Assembly: GCA_964566055.1 (NCBI GenBank)
Contig: CAZMHI010000020.1
Location: forward strand, 4,920-68,919
Source: TMED23 sp964566055
Lineage (GTDB): Bacteria; Pseudomonadota; Alphaproteobacteria; Rhodospirillales; UBA2165
Reading direction: 5' to 3'
DNA length: 64,000 bases
Part shown: positions 41,978 to 49,862 of the stretch, one piece after another
Layout of the letters: each line of letters starts with the position of its first letter
How positions within the stretch are numbered: the stretch's first letter is position 1
Program-made: the position numbers and the translations under genes
Notes under the pieces: model-generated
Told to the model about the DNA's origin: nothing
The model's database searches: none
What the model saw: the letters and a program-made list of their open reading frames with translations, nothing else

Positions 41978-43717
41978 TCAGGTTTCCGGCAGCCCGGCTT
42001 TTCGAAGGCCTTCTAAGAAATGAAGTCTGTCATTCTCTTTACGGAAAGGCCGTTGAATACGGATATCATCGACTGTTAATTCAGGCATTCGTTGCAACAA
42101 TTCGTCTTTTGCTTTTGTTGCTTTTTCGGCCTGCCCAAGATGACCATATGCGGCGGTCAGCACATTATAATTGTCGGCAAAATTTGGGTTTTCCTGGATC
42201 GCCTGGAGTGCATATTTAACCGCTTCTTCATGGCGCTCACTCAAGAGAGCTGCCCAGCCTAAACAGACATTCCAGATAACCAAAAGAGGATCACGCGCGC
42301 TTAGTCTGATCGCCTCCTCCAGATTAGGCTGCGCGTTATCCCAATCTCCGCTAAACGCGTATGCCGTACCGAGATAGCCGCATGCAAATGAGAGATTTGG
42401 ATCGAGTTTCTTGGCCTGCTCCAAGCGGCGGATAGCGTCATCGTGACGGCTGGAAAATAGCTCATGGATTGCTAAAACAGTGTGTGCATAGGCGTCTTGA
42501 TCGTCAAGCTCGACGGCCTTTTGAGCTGCTTCTCCTAACTTTCTATGAGATTCATCCGGCGCCTCACTCCAGCCAAACACAGCTTTAAAATGATGGGCAA
42601 AGGCCAGGTCGGTGTAAGCAGTAGCATTTCTCGGCTCAAGCACGATGGCTTCATCCAGCAGAGACTTGGCGATGTCCAAATCCGCTTTGTTAAACCGCCT
42701 GATATGCCAATGGGCACGCATGACATAGTCCCAAGCATCGAGGTTTTCAAATTTCTTATGATGGGCGCGTTGAGCCTCCGCTGATATTATGCCGGGGGCT
42801 ATAGCGCCAACGATTTTTTGGGTAATTTCATCTTGGACGGCAAAAATATCCTCCAATTCGCGGTCATAACGTTCCGACCAGACATGGACATCTGTTGCGG
42901 CTTCGATGAGCTGACCGGTTATTCGCACTCGGTTTCCGGCCTTCCGAACACTGCCCTCCAACACATAACGCACGCCTAGATCCTTCGCCACTTGCGGGAT
43001 TTCAACGGACGTTCCTTTATAAGTAAACACAGTATTGCGAGAGGTGACCGAAAATGTCCGGTTGCGCGACAATTCGGTAATGAGATCTTCGGTTATGCCA
43101 TCCGAGAAATATTCCTGTTCCTCATCACCACTCATATTCATGAATGGCAAAACGGCGATTGATGGTTTGCTGGCTGTGGTGTTGGCGGCAGCTGACGTCT
43201 TCGTCACCGCACCAGCTAATTTTATGGCATAGACCCGAACCGGCGCTGAGACATTTTTAACCTGTTGTTCCCCGCGATCTTCATAATCGGCCTCAATCCT
43301 ATTTTGCACTTGTTCATAGACGCTGCCGGAAATACTGATCCCACCCGGATCAGCAAGTGCCTCAATGCGTGCCGCCACGTTAACTCCTTCGCCGTGGATG
43401 TCCTCGCCGTCATCAATTATGTCGCCCATATTGACACCCATGCGGAAATTCAAACTGCTGGCGGCCAATTCGCCTTGCATCGCAATAGCGCAATTAACGG
43501 CGTCCTGGACGGTGGGGAATTCAACCAGAAAACCGTCTCCGGTGAGTTTTACAATCTCACCGGAATGACCAGAGACTTGAGGTTTGATCACCTGTTCGCG
43601 GGCGTCCTGCCAGGCAGCTACCGTGCCGTCAGTATCTTCCTCCATCAGACGCGTGTAACCAGCGACGTCTGCGGCAAGAATGGCCGCCAGCCTTCGTTTT
43701 ACGTCTTGATTGTTCAT
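41978..43717 (-). CDS. Class III adenylate/guanylate cyclase with TolB-like and TPR domains
   Basis: A 579-residue protein. The class III cyclase domain (about 8-165) looks active: metal Asp17 in AADVAGYTRLM and Asp61 in KLTGDGFLVEF, base-selecting Lys57, and Asn113/Arg117 in GVNVAARIEAL. A linker leads to a TolB-N-like domain (about 188-330: SIAVLPFMNMSGDEEQEYFS, VRYVLEGSVRKAGNRVRITG, DVHVWSERYDRELEDIFAVQ). TPR repeats fill about 340-560. There is no membrane helix, so it is soluble. Such multi-domain cyclases are numerous in alphaproteobacteria; the TolB/TPR part probably senses a partner. The start ATG follows CGGGGAT. Confidence 0.88.
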   Translation of the reverse strand: MNNQDVKRRLAAILAADVAGYTRLMEEDTDGTVAAWQDAREQVIKPQVSGHSGEIVKLTGDGFLVEFPTVQDAVNCAIAMQGELAASSLNFRMGVNMGDIIDDGEDIHGEGVNVAARIEALADPGGISISGSVYEQVQNRIEADYEDRGEQQVKNVSAPVRVYAIKLAGAVTKTSAAANTTASKPSIAVLPFMNMSGDEEQEYFSDGITEDLITELSRNRTFSVTSRNTVFTYKGTSVEIPQVAKDLGVRYVLEGSVRKAGNRVRITGQLIEAATDVHVWSERYDRELEDIFAVQDEITQKIVGAIAPGIISAEAQRAHHKKFENLDAWDYVMRAHWHIRRFNKADLDIAKSLLDEAIVLEPRNATAYTDLAFAHHFKAVFGWSEAPDESHRKLGEAAQKAVELDDQDAYAHTVLAIHELFSSRHDDAIRRLEQAKKLDPNLSFACGYLGTAYAFSGDWDNAQPNLEEAIRLSARDPLLVIWNVCLGWAALLSERHEEAVKYALQAIQENPNFADNYNVLTAAYGHLGQAEKATKAKDELLQRMPELTVDDIRIQRPFRKENDRLHFLEGLRKAGLPET

Positions 43718-44020
43718 TCATATCCCCGAGGTGATATTCTTTTTCACCATTCTAGAGATAGTTGGTCCGATGGCAATGGCTTCGGGCGAAATGCCTGATG
43801 TGCCACCCCTTCCAAACTAATCTGGTAAGAAGGAGAACCCTAACATCGTCCGGCAGGCCTGAATTTAACCTAGATCAAACTGGATATAACACGATTGTTG
43901 CGAATATAACATTTTTTGATCTCTTGTATTACGTCTAAGTATGGACAATTGAAGTAATCTTTGCCAAGCTCACGCGTTCGTGATGAACACAATAAATTAA
44001 TTTATTTTTGGGAGGGAAAA
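43718..44020. promoter_or_regulatory. Divergent intergenic region between cyclase and TAXI-TRAP genes
   Basis: This 303-bp gap holds no gene I can support. It must carry the promoters for the leftward cyclase gene and the rightward transporter pair. The right half is AT-rich (43880-43960). GGGAGGG at 44008-44014 is the ribosome site for the binding protein. I see no strong dyad. Confidence 0.4.
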
Positions 44021-44977
44021 ATGAATTTTCGATTTTTAGCAATATCACTTGGCGCCCTGCTCGTTGCAGGTACCGCTTCAGCACAAACTGTTTCTTTCGG
44101 CACCAGTCCGCAGGGGGCGGCTAACAATGCGCTCTCTTCGGCGCTCGGCAAAGTGGCCAACGAACAACAAGGCCTCAAAATCCGCATCGTGCCGATGGGG
44201 GGCACCGAACAATACGGCCCGCCGATCAATGACGGTCGGATGGATGTCGCGATTGCCAGCTCAACCGACGTGCAATTCGCTTATGACGGCACGGTTACAT
44301 TTAAAGGCCGTCCGCAAAAGAACCTGCGCGCTATCGCTTCTTTGTATGCCTTCCAGGTCGCGTTCCTGGTACCGGTGAAATCTAAGATCAAATCCATCAA
44401 AGATCTAAAAGGAAAACGTGTACCGATCAAATTCTCCAACCATAAAGCAGCACACCGCCACTATTTAGCAGCTATCTCAGCTGCTGGATTTACCGAAAAC
44501 GATTTTGAAGGTGTACCGGTCGCCCATGTGGTGACGGCAGCCAAAGATTTTGTTCAAGGCAAGCTTGATGTGACCTGGTTCGCTGTTGGCGCTGGTAAAG
44601 TTAAAGAAATGGCAGCGCAAGTTGGCGGCATTCGTTATCTGCCGGCCGAAACTTCTCCAGAGGCGCTCAAACGGATGCGGAAATATGCTCCTGCGGCCTA
44701 CATTGAAATAATGAAGCCACGCAAAAGTGCGCCTGGTATTGCCGGCCCGACTCCGGTGATAACCGAAACTTATATGCTGTTTGGCGGCAAACATGTCTCC
44801 AAAGAAGTTGTCCATAAACTCCTGACAACGCTGCATACGTCTAAAGCCAAACTGGGCAAAGCCTTCCCGCGCTGGAATCGCTATAACCCTAAACAGCTAT
44901 GGCGGAAAACCGGTATTCCGGATCATCCGGCTGCCGTAAGCTGGTTCAAAGCCAATAATATGGCTCAGGTAAAGTAG
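44021..44977 (+). CDS. TAXI-family TRAP transporter solute-binding protein
   Basis: A 318-residue periplasmic binding protein of the TAXI (TRAP-associated extracytoplasmic immunogenic) type. The signal peptide FRFLAISLGALLVAGTASAQ is followed by VSFGTSPQGAANNALSSALG and GLKIRIVPMGGTEQYGPPIN, where the substrate-contact lobe begins. IASLYAFQVAFLVPVKSKIK, KDLKGKRVPIKFS and DVTWFAVGAG (abbreviated) follow the TAXI pattern. I chose ATG 44021 after GGGAGGG; the frame extends 20 codons upstream without a ribosome site. The fused permease gene begins 9 bp downstream. Ligands of TAXI systems are mostly unknown; glutamate-like acids are documented for some. Confidence 0.88.
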   Translation: MNFRFLAISLGALLVAGTASAQTVSFGTSPQGAANNALSSALGKVANEQQGLKIRIVPMGGTEQYGPPINDGRMDVAIASSTDVQFAYDGTVTFKGRPQKNLRAIASLYAFQVAFLVPVKSKIKSIKDLKGKRVPIKFSNHKAAHRHYLAAISAAGFTENDFEGVPVAHVVTAAKDFVQGKLDVTWFAVGAGKVKEMAAQVGGIRYLPAETSPEALKRMRKYAPAAYIEIMKPRKSAPGIAGPTPVITETYMLFGGKHVSKEVVHKLLTTLHTSKAKLGKAFPRWNRYNPKQLWRKTGIPDHPAAVSWFKANNMAQVK

Positions 44978-44986
44978 ACATCCCAA

Positions 44987-46924
44987 ATGTCTGATGAGTA
45001 TTCGTCAGGCGCCGCACCGACGGCCTCACTGTTGGTGCAGCGCCTGACTATTATTTTGGCGGTATTGCTGGTTATTGGTTCGCTTTTTTGGGCGGGTGAC
45101 GTCTACCGCAAAGGCTTTGGCTGGCTGCTTTTTCCACAGCAAATTGTCTCCGGCCTCATTGGTATTTCAACGGCACTGGTATTTCTCCATATTCCGGCTG
45201 GCGGTGGGGAGCGGATAAAGGTTCCCTGGTATGACATTGTCGCCGCCATTGCCGGATTGATTGTCGGTTTTTATGTCGCCGTCAATTATGAACAAATGTC
45301 CCTGGACGTGCCATTCCAGAAACTCGACGGCATCATTTGTGGAATTGTCACCACAATTTTAGTGCTGGAAGGATTGCGGCGCGTTGCCGGCAAAGTTCTG
45401 CTTGGTATTGTCTTGGTTTTTTTCGCCTATGCATTGTTGGGTGAATACGTGCCTGGCGAGCTGCAAGGCCGGCCGATTGATCCGCGTGATCTAATCCTTT
45501 ATGCGACTCTCGATTTACATGGATTAGTTGGTCCTATCGTCGGTATCGCTCTGACCATCGTTGTCACCTTTATATTTTTCGGCACTCTTTTGTTCCGTTC
45601 CGGCGGCTCGAACTTTTTTACAGATATCTCACTCGCCCTGATGGGTAATTACCGGGGCGGCTCAGCAAAAATCGCCGTTTCCGCCTCGGCACTGTTTGGC
45701 TCCATATCCGGCAGCGCTGTTGCCAATGTCGCCTCCACCGGCGTTATCACCATCCCGATGATGAAAGATGGCGGCTACAAGCCGCAACATGCCGGCGCGA
45801 TTGAAGCAGTCGCCTCCACTGGCGGACAATTGATGCCACCGATCATGGGCGCCTCGGCCTTTCTGATGGCGGAGTTTCTCGAAATCTCTTACGCCGAAGT
45901 GGTAATCGCCGCCATTATCCCGGCTGTGCTTTACTACATCGCCCTGTTTATCCAAGTGGATTTGGAGGCCGCCCGCACGGGTATCACCCGGGTCGATAAA
46001 AGCCTGATCCCGCCCATCAAAGAAGTCTTTTCAGCTGGCTGGTTTTTCCCTATTCCTTTTGCGGTGCTCATTGGCGGCCTATTTGGCCTCAATCAGCCAC
46101 CGGAGCTGGCGGCTCTATACGGTTGCGGCGCCTTACTCCTGTTTGGATTTATTTTCGGCTATCGCGGCAAGCGCTTAAATTTGCGCATTCTTGGCGCGGC
46201 AATTTCAGCCACCGGCTTTTCAGTGATTGAGATCGTCATGATCGCCGCTGCGGCAAGTTTTATCATCGCCATTCTTAATATCAGCGGCTTGGGCTTTGCC
46301 CTGACACTGGCGTTGGTCAAACTAGGCGCCGGCAACCTCGGTATCTTACTGGTTTTGGCGGCAGGCATATCAATTGTGCTGGGCATGGGTATGCCGACCA
46401 TCGGCGTTTATGTCCTATTAGCTTCCTTGGTTGCGCCCGCATTATCCGAAGTTGGTGTGCCGCCACTTGCAGCCCATTTATTTGTGCTTTATTTCGGCAT
46501 GATGTCCATGATCACGCCACCTGTTGCCATCGCGGCCTATGCTGGAGCGACCATTGCAAAAGCTAATCCGATAAAAACCTGTTTTTCAGCCATTCGCTTC
46601 GGCTGGCCGGCCTATGTGGTGCCGTTTATGTTTGTGCTGTCACCGCTTTTATTGTTCAACGGCCCCAAATCTGAAGTCGCTTGGGCCGTGGCGACGGCGA
46701 TCGGCGGTGTCTGGCTGGTAACGGTTAGTGTGATCGGCTATTTTTCCCGCAATCTGGATTTAATAACCCGGCTGTTATTTGCCGTGGCGGGATTCGCTTT
46801 ACTTATTCCGGCGAACTTAATGCCGGCTGGTATTTGGATTGATATTGGAGGCTTGACCGCCGGCGCTCTGCTTATGTTGCGCGAAATCGTCTCCCGGAGG
46901 CGAGAGTTAAAAACCGCTGACTAA
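44987..46924 (+). CDS. TRAP transporter fused permease (4TM/12TM, TAXI partner)
   Basis: A 645-residue inner-membrane protein that fuses the small (DctQ-like) and large (DctM-like) TRAP permease subunits, as is usual in TAXI systems. About 16 hydrophobic segments are visible. GSISGSAVANVASTGVITIP near residue 240 and GMGMPTIGVYVLLASLVAPA near 466 are the paired elevator-domain hairpins. It would drive sodium-coupled uptake of the anion delivered by the binding protein. Its last four bases overlap the end of the convergent isochorismatase gene. Confidence 0.93.
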   Translation: MSDEYSSGAAPTASLLVQRLTIILAVLLVIGSLFWAGDVYRKGFGWLLFPQQIVSGLIGISTALVFLHIPAGGGERIKVPWYDIVAAIAGLIVGFYVAVNYEQMSLDVPFQKLDGIICGIVTTILVLEGLRRVAGKVLLGIVLVFFAYALLGEYVPGELQGRPIDPRDLILYATLDLHGLVGPIVGIALTIVVTFIFFGTLLFRSGGSNFFTDISLALMGNYRGGSAKIAVSASALFGSISGSAVANVASTGVITIPMMKDGGYKPQHAGAIEAVASTGGQLMPPIMGASAFLMAEFLEISYAEVVIAAIIPAVLYYIALFIQVDLEAARTGITRVDKSLIPPIKEVFSAGWFFPIPFAVLIGGLFGLNQPPELAALYGCGALLLFGFIFGYRGKRLNLRILGAAISATGFSVIEIVMIAAAASFIIAILNISGLGFALTLALVKLGAGNLGILLVLAAGISIVLGMGMPTIGVYVLLASLVAPALSEVGVPPLAAHLFVLYFGMMSMITPPVAIAAYAGATIAKANPIKTCFSAIRFGWPAYVVPFMFVLSPLLLFNGPKSEVAWAVATAIGGVWLVTVSVIGYFSRNLDLITRLLFAVAGFALLIPANLMPAGIWIDIGGLTAGALLMLREIVSRRRELKTAD

Positions 46925-47670
46925 ACCGGCTCGCCACTCGGCAGATCAAACAAATTATCCGGCAGGCTTTCGATATAATCGATAACCACGTCGCTTGGGT
47001 GCACGTCAGCATATTTGGCGTGAAGGTCCAGCAATGTCACCGCATGGGAAATATCGGAGCGGTCAAAGCAGGCATCCTCAACCACGCAGACATGATAATT
47101 ACGGCTAAAGGCATCCACTGCAGTAGCGCGCACACAGCCCGACGTCGTTGTCCCGGTAACAATCACCGAGTCAGCGCCTAGAAGATTTAAATAACTCTCT
47201 GTTGGTGCTTCATAAAAGGCGCTCGGTTTTTGCTTGAGGACGATAATATCCTGATCTTCCGGTGCAATCTCATCGACAATGTCATTGCCGTCCCGGTTGG
47301 TCCTAGGCGCCGGCTTTGAGTGTTCAGCTTTTTCAGTTTGAAATTTTTTCCAGGCCCAGGCGCGCCGGTCCCATTTATCATCCCGGCCATAGCCGGTCGT
47401 GTAGATCACCGGAATACTTTTGGTATGTGCCGTAGCTATCAGTTTTTGCAGCACCGGCATGGCATCCCAAGCCGCTTCGCCACAGGTAAGTTTCCAGGTT
47501 TTGAGAGCCTCCAAGATCGGCTCCCGTTTATCACCGCAAAAGGCATAGCTGACATCAATCACCATCAAGACCGGGCGCTCACCAAAACCGGCGTTCTGGC
47601 CAAACCCGGCTGCATCGAACACTTCCTGGTCCCGCTCGGAAATATATTTATCCCAAATTTTTTCAGTCAA
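46921..47670 (-). CDS. Isochorismatase-family cysteine hydrolase (carbamoylsarcosine/maleamate amidase-like)
   Basis: A 249-residue amidohydrolase-type member. The catalytic triad is clear: Asp39 in VLMVIDVSYAF, Lys148 in VLKQKPSAF, and Cys179 in TGTTTSGCVRATAVD with the usual cis-peptide before it. The group includes N-carbamoylsarcosine amidase, maleamate amidohydrolase (NicF/PicF) and peroxyureidoacrylate amidase; all hydrolyse C-N bonds in N-heterocycle or ureide breakdown. It faces the TRAP permease gene tail to tail with a 4-bp overlap. A role in nitrogenous substrate catabolism is inference. Confidence 0.85.
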   Translation of the reverse strand: MTEKIWDKYISERDQEVFDAAGFGQNAGFGERPVLMVIDVSYAFCGDKREPILEALKTWKLTCGEAAWDAMPVLQKLIATAHTKSIPVIYTTGYGRDDKWDRRAWAWKKFQTEKAEHSKPAPRTNRDGNDIVDEIAPEDQDIIVLKQKPSAFYEAPTESYLNLLGADSVIVTGTTTSGCVRATAVDAFSRNYHVCVVEDACFDRSDISHAVTLLDLHAKYADVHPSDVVIDYIESLPDNLFDLPSGEPV

Positions 47671-47788
47671 TTTATCATTCCTCTTTTGTTATTCTTATAT
47701 AATAGCGGCACATCGGCGGAACGAATACAAAATTCCAGAGTAATTGAGATAAGTGGGTACTACCTGTCAGCACTGGCAAGGCATATTT

Positions 47789-48493
47789 TCAGTTTAATAA
47801 TTGCTTTTGATTGGCAACGCGCGCCACCAAAGCCAGTTTGAACCAGGCAGGCATAGATTTTCTGAGCACCGCTTGGCCAATTAGTTCGATGGCATCATCG
47901 GCGATCGCTTTCTTTAGACTCGCCTTCCCGATCCAAACTTGAGCCAGAGTTCGAACGCTGGTGGTTACAAATAAATCAGGTTCATAACCAGGATCAGATT
48001 GGCAAAGATCAATTTCATCATTGATAACCAGCCACCACAGGCTCATCTCCTTTTTGGCGTCAGTAAATTCGAATTGCAAGACAGTTTGGCCGTCAGGTAA
48101 GGCCTCGACATCAATTTCCCGGCTGATATCCCACATCAATACACTGGCATCCCAGTCATTGCTGTCAAAAGCTGATTCAACCCGACGCTGTCCCCACACA
48201 CCAAGAGCAATAATTATTGGTTTCAATTCTTCCCCGGCGGCGGTCAATACGTACTCCGTACTAGTTTTGGCAGTCACTGTTGCGATCCGATCAATCACGC
48301 CCGCAGCCTCAAGTTCTTTTAAACGTTTCGATAGCAATGTTGGCGACATCAGCGGCACACCGCGCCGAATTTCATTAAAGTGGCGCGCACCACAAAAAAG
48401 TTCCCTTAATATGAGAGGAGTCCAGCGCGTCGTAACTATTTCCGCCGCTTTGGCAACGGGACAAAACTGTCCATAACTGATGCCTTGTTCCAT
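47789..48493 (-). CDS. HxlR-family transcriptional regulator with C-terminal SCP2-like domain
   Basis: A 234-residue regulator. The N-terminal winged helix has the HxlR pattern CPVAKAAEIVTTRWTPLILR (conserved Cys11, then T-R-W-T-x-L-I-L-R), FNEIRRGVPLMSPTLLSKRL, and ELEAAGVIDRI. A C-terminal ~110 residues resembles the sterol-carrier-like domain found in long HxlR proteins and may bind a ligand. Cys11 might act as a redox or electrophile sensor as in YodB/HypR. I chose ATG 48493, 8 nt after AGGAGA; a 10-residue longer start at 48523 lacks a ribosome site. It is divergent from the AhpD-like gene with two GTAC dyads between. Confidence 0.88.
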   Translation of the reverse strand: MEQGISYGQFCPVAKAAEIVTTRWTPLILRELFCGARHFNEIRRGVPLMSPTLLSKRLKELEAAGVIDRIATVTAKTSTEYVLTAAGEELKPIIIALGVWGQRRVESAFDSNDWDASVLMWDISREIDVEALPDGQTVLQFEFTDAKKEMSLWWLVINDEIDLCQSDPGYEPDLFVTTSVRTLAQVWIGKASLKKAIADDAIELIGQAVLRKSMPAWFKLALVARVANQKQLLN

Positions 48494-48536
48494 ATCAGAG
48501 TCTCCTGATTTTTTATCCGGCATTCCGGGTTGTTTT

Positions 48537-48559
48537 AAGGTACGTCAACCAGGTACCTT
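48537..48559. promoter_or_regulatory. GTAC inverted repeat 1, candidate HxlR operator
   Basis: AAGGTAC (48537-48543) and GTACCTT (48553-48559) are perfect inverted arms around a 9-nt spacer. The site lies 44 bp upstream of the regulator's start. HxlR-type operators commonly carry G-T-A-C dyads. Confidence 0.6.
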
Positions 48560-48562
48560 CTC

Positions 48563-48583
48563 CTAGTACATTTTCTGTACTAG
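48563..48583. promoter_or_regulatory. GTAC inverted repeat 2, candidate HxlR operator
   Basis: CTAGTAC (48563-48569) and GTACTAG (48577-48583) are perfect arms around a 7-nt spacer, only 3 bp from dyad 1. Centres are ~25 bp apart. The site is ~80 bp upstream of the AhpD-like gene, a good place to repress or activate it. Confidence 0.62.
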
Positions 48584-48663
48584 ATAGTTTTTGCCCGTTG
48601 TTTATTTTTGAACTCATCAAAGATTATTCCAACTAGTTCAACTTAATCAAAAAGGAGTTCAAA

Positions 48664-49782
48664 ATGTTACCGCATAACGTTAAATCAGTTGTTTTTGACA
48701 ATGTTTCAAAAATACCTATCCGCTACGTAACCCCGGTGCCATATAATGACGCCACGGATTTGGTCGCTAAGGTCTATGAAATTGTCGCCGATGAGTTCTT
48801 TATCAATGGCGCTATCACCACTCATTCTGTACGCCCGCTTTTATTGGCTGGGATGTGGTGTGGTGGACGTGAGTTAGTTATGGCGCACGGTCACTATTCC
48901 CGCGAAGTTAAGGAGGGATTGGGGGTAAGCTTTGCCCAAAACAATGGCTGTACTTATTGTGAAGATATGATGGTCAGTGTTGTCTATGGTGCCGGTGATG
49001 ATGCCTTTGCCCGCGACGTTCGCTATGGCAATCAGCAGGATATCAAGGACAATGATATCCGGGCACTTCACGAGTGGGTGCAAAACTACCGCGACCCAGA
49101 CTCAGACATCATGCGCAATCCTCCATTCAATTCTGAGCATGCAGCTGAGATGATTGGTGTTGCCTTTATGTTTAATTATCTGAACCGTTACGTGAAAGTG
49201 TTCTTTAACGGCACACCACTCAATCCTCTTTTTGGTTCGGATCAAATCAAGTCCGGCATGTTTAAAACTTTTGGCAATGAACTTCGGCCATCCGTTACCA
49301 AACAACTTGAATATGGCCGCGCCGCAGACTTACTTCCGCCTGCAGAGCTGCCGAGTGACATTGGCTGGGCCGCAGGAAATAGAAATATTGCTCAACCCAT
49401 CGCTCGTTGGGCAGCGGCGATAGAAGAAGCGGCAGTTCCTGATATCTCGGAAAATGTTCGCGAAGTCGTCAGCACTGCCATTTCCAATTGGCGGGGTGAA
49501 GAGATGGAATTGAGCAGGAGTTGGGTCGAACCCTACCTTGCTGGTCTGGAAAAGCCGGATTATGCAGCAGCAAAAATCGGTTTGTTAACAGCTTTAGCAC
49601 CAACGCAAATCAGCGACGATGTTATCGATGATTATCGTAAATATTTTAAAGGTGACGCGGCTTTAGTCAGTTTGGTTTCCTGGTCAGCCTTCACGGCGAC
49701 CCGCCGGATTGCAGCTTGGATCGCTGATGCGGCTGAGTGCGTGCCTTATAGAGACACATTTTACGGCAATAAAACTAATTAG
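48664..49782 (+). CDS. AhpD/carboxymuconolactone-decarboxylase-like protein, long form
   Basis: A 372-residue cytoplasmic protein. The core (about 85-130) has AQNNGCTYCEDMMVSVVYGA with the C-x-x-C pair Cys96/Cys99, the redox motif of AhpD-type alkylhydroperoxidase proteins. Around it are helical segments, and the C-terminal half (about 210-360) has no motif I recognise. The length is about twice that of normal CMD/AhpD proteins, so it may be a double or extended form. AAGGAG lies 7-8 nt before the ATG. The divergent HxlR gene and shared operator-like dyads suggest induction by a reactive compound. A terminator follows at 49814. Confidence 0.7.
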   Translation: MLPHNVKSVVFDNVSKIPIRYVTPVPYNDATDLVAKVYEIVADEFFINGAITTHSVRPLLLAGMWCGGRELVMAHGHYSREVKEGLGVSFAQNNGCTYCEDMMVSVVYGAGDDAFARDVRYGNQQDIKDNDIRALHEWVQNYRDPDSDIMRNPPFNSEHAAEMIGVAFMFNYLNRYVKVFFNGTPLNPLFGSDQIKSGMFKTFGNELRPSVTKQLEYGRAADLLPPAELPSDIGWAAGNRNIAQPIARWAAAIEEAAVPDISENVREVVSTAISNWRGEEMELSRSWVEPYLAGLEKPDYAAAKIGLLTALAPTQISDDVIDDYRKYFKGDAALVSLVSWSAFTATRRIAAWIADAAECVPYRDTFYGNKTN

Positions 49783-49813
49783 ACCCACTGACTATGAATA
49801 CCTATATCGGATG

Positions 49814-49853
49814 AAGGGGTTTGGTCCAACTGGACTGAGCCCTTTCTTCTTTT
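49814..49853 (+). terminator. Rho-independent terminator after AhpD-like gene
   Basis: AAGGGGTTTGGTCC pairs with GGACTGAGCCCTT (wobbles and one bulge) around AACT, followed by the T-rich TTCTTCTTTT. It ends 10 bp before the stop of the convergent molybdenum-hydroxylase gene, so it may also limit read-through from that side. Confidence 0.7.
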
Positions 49854-49862
49854 ATCACAGCT

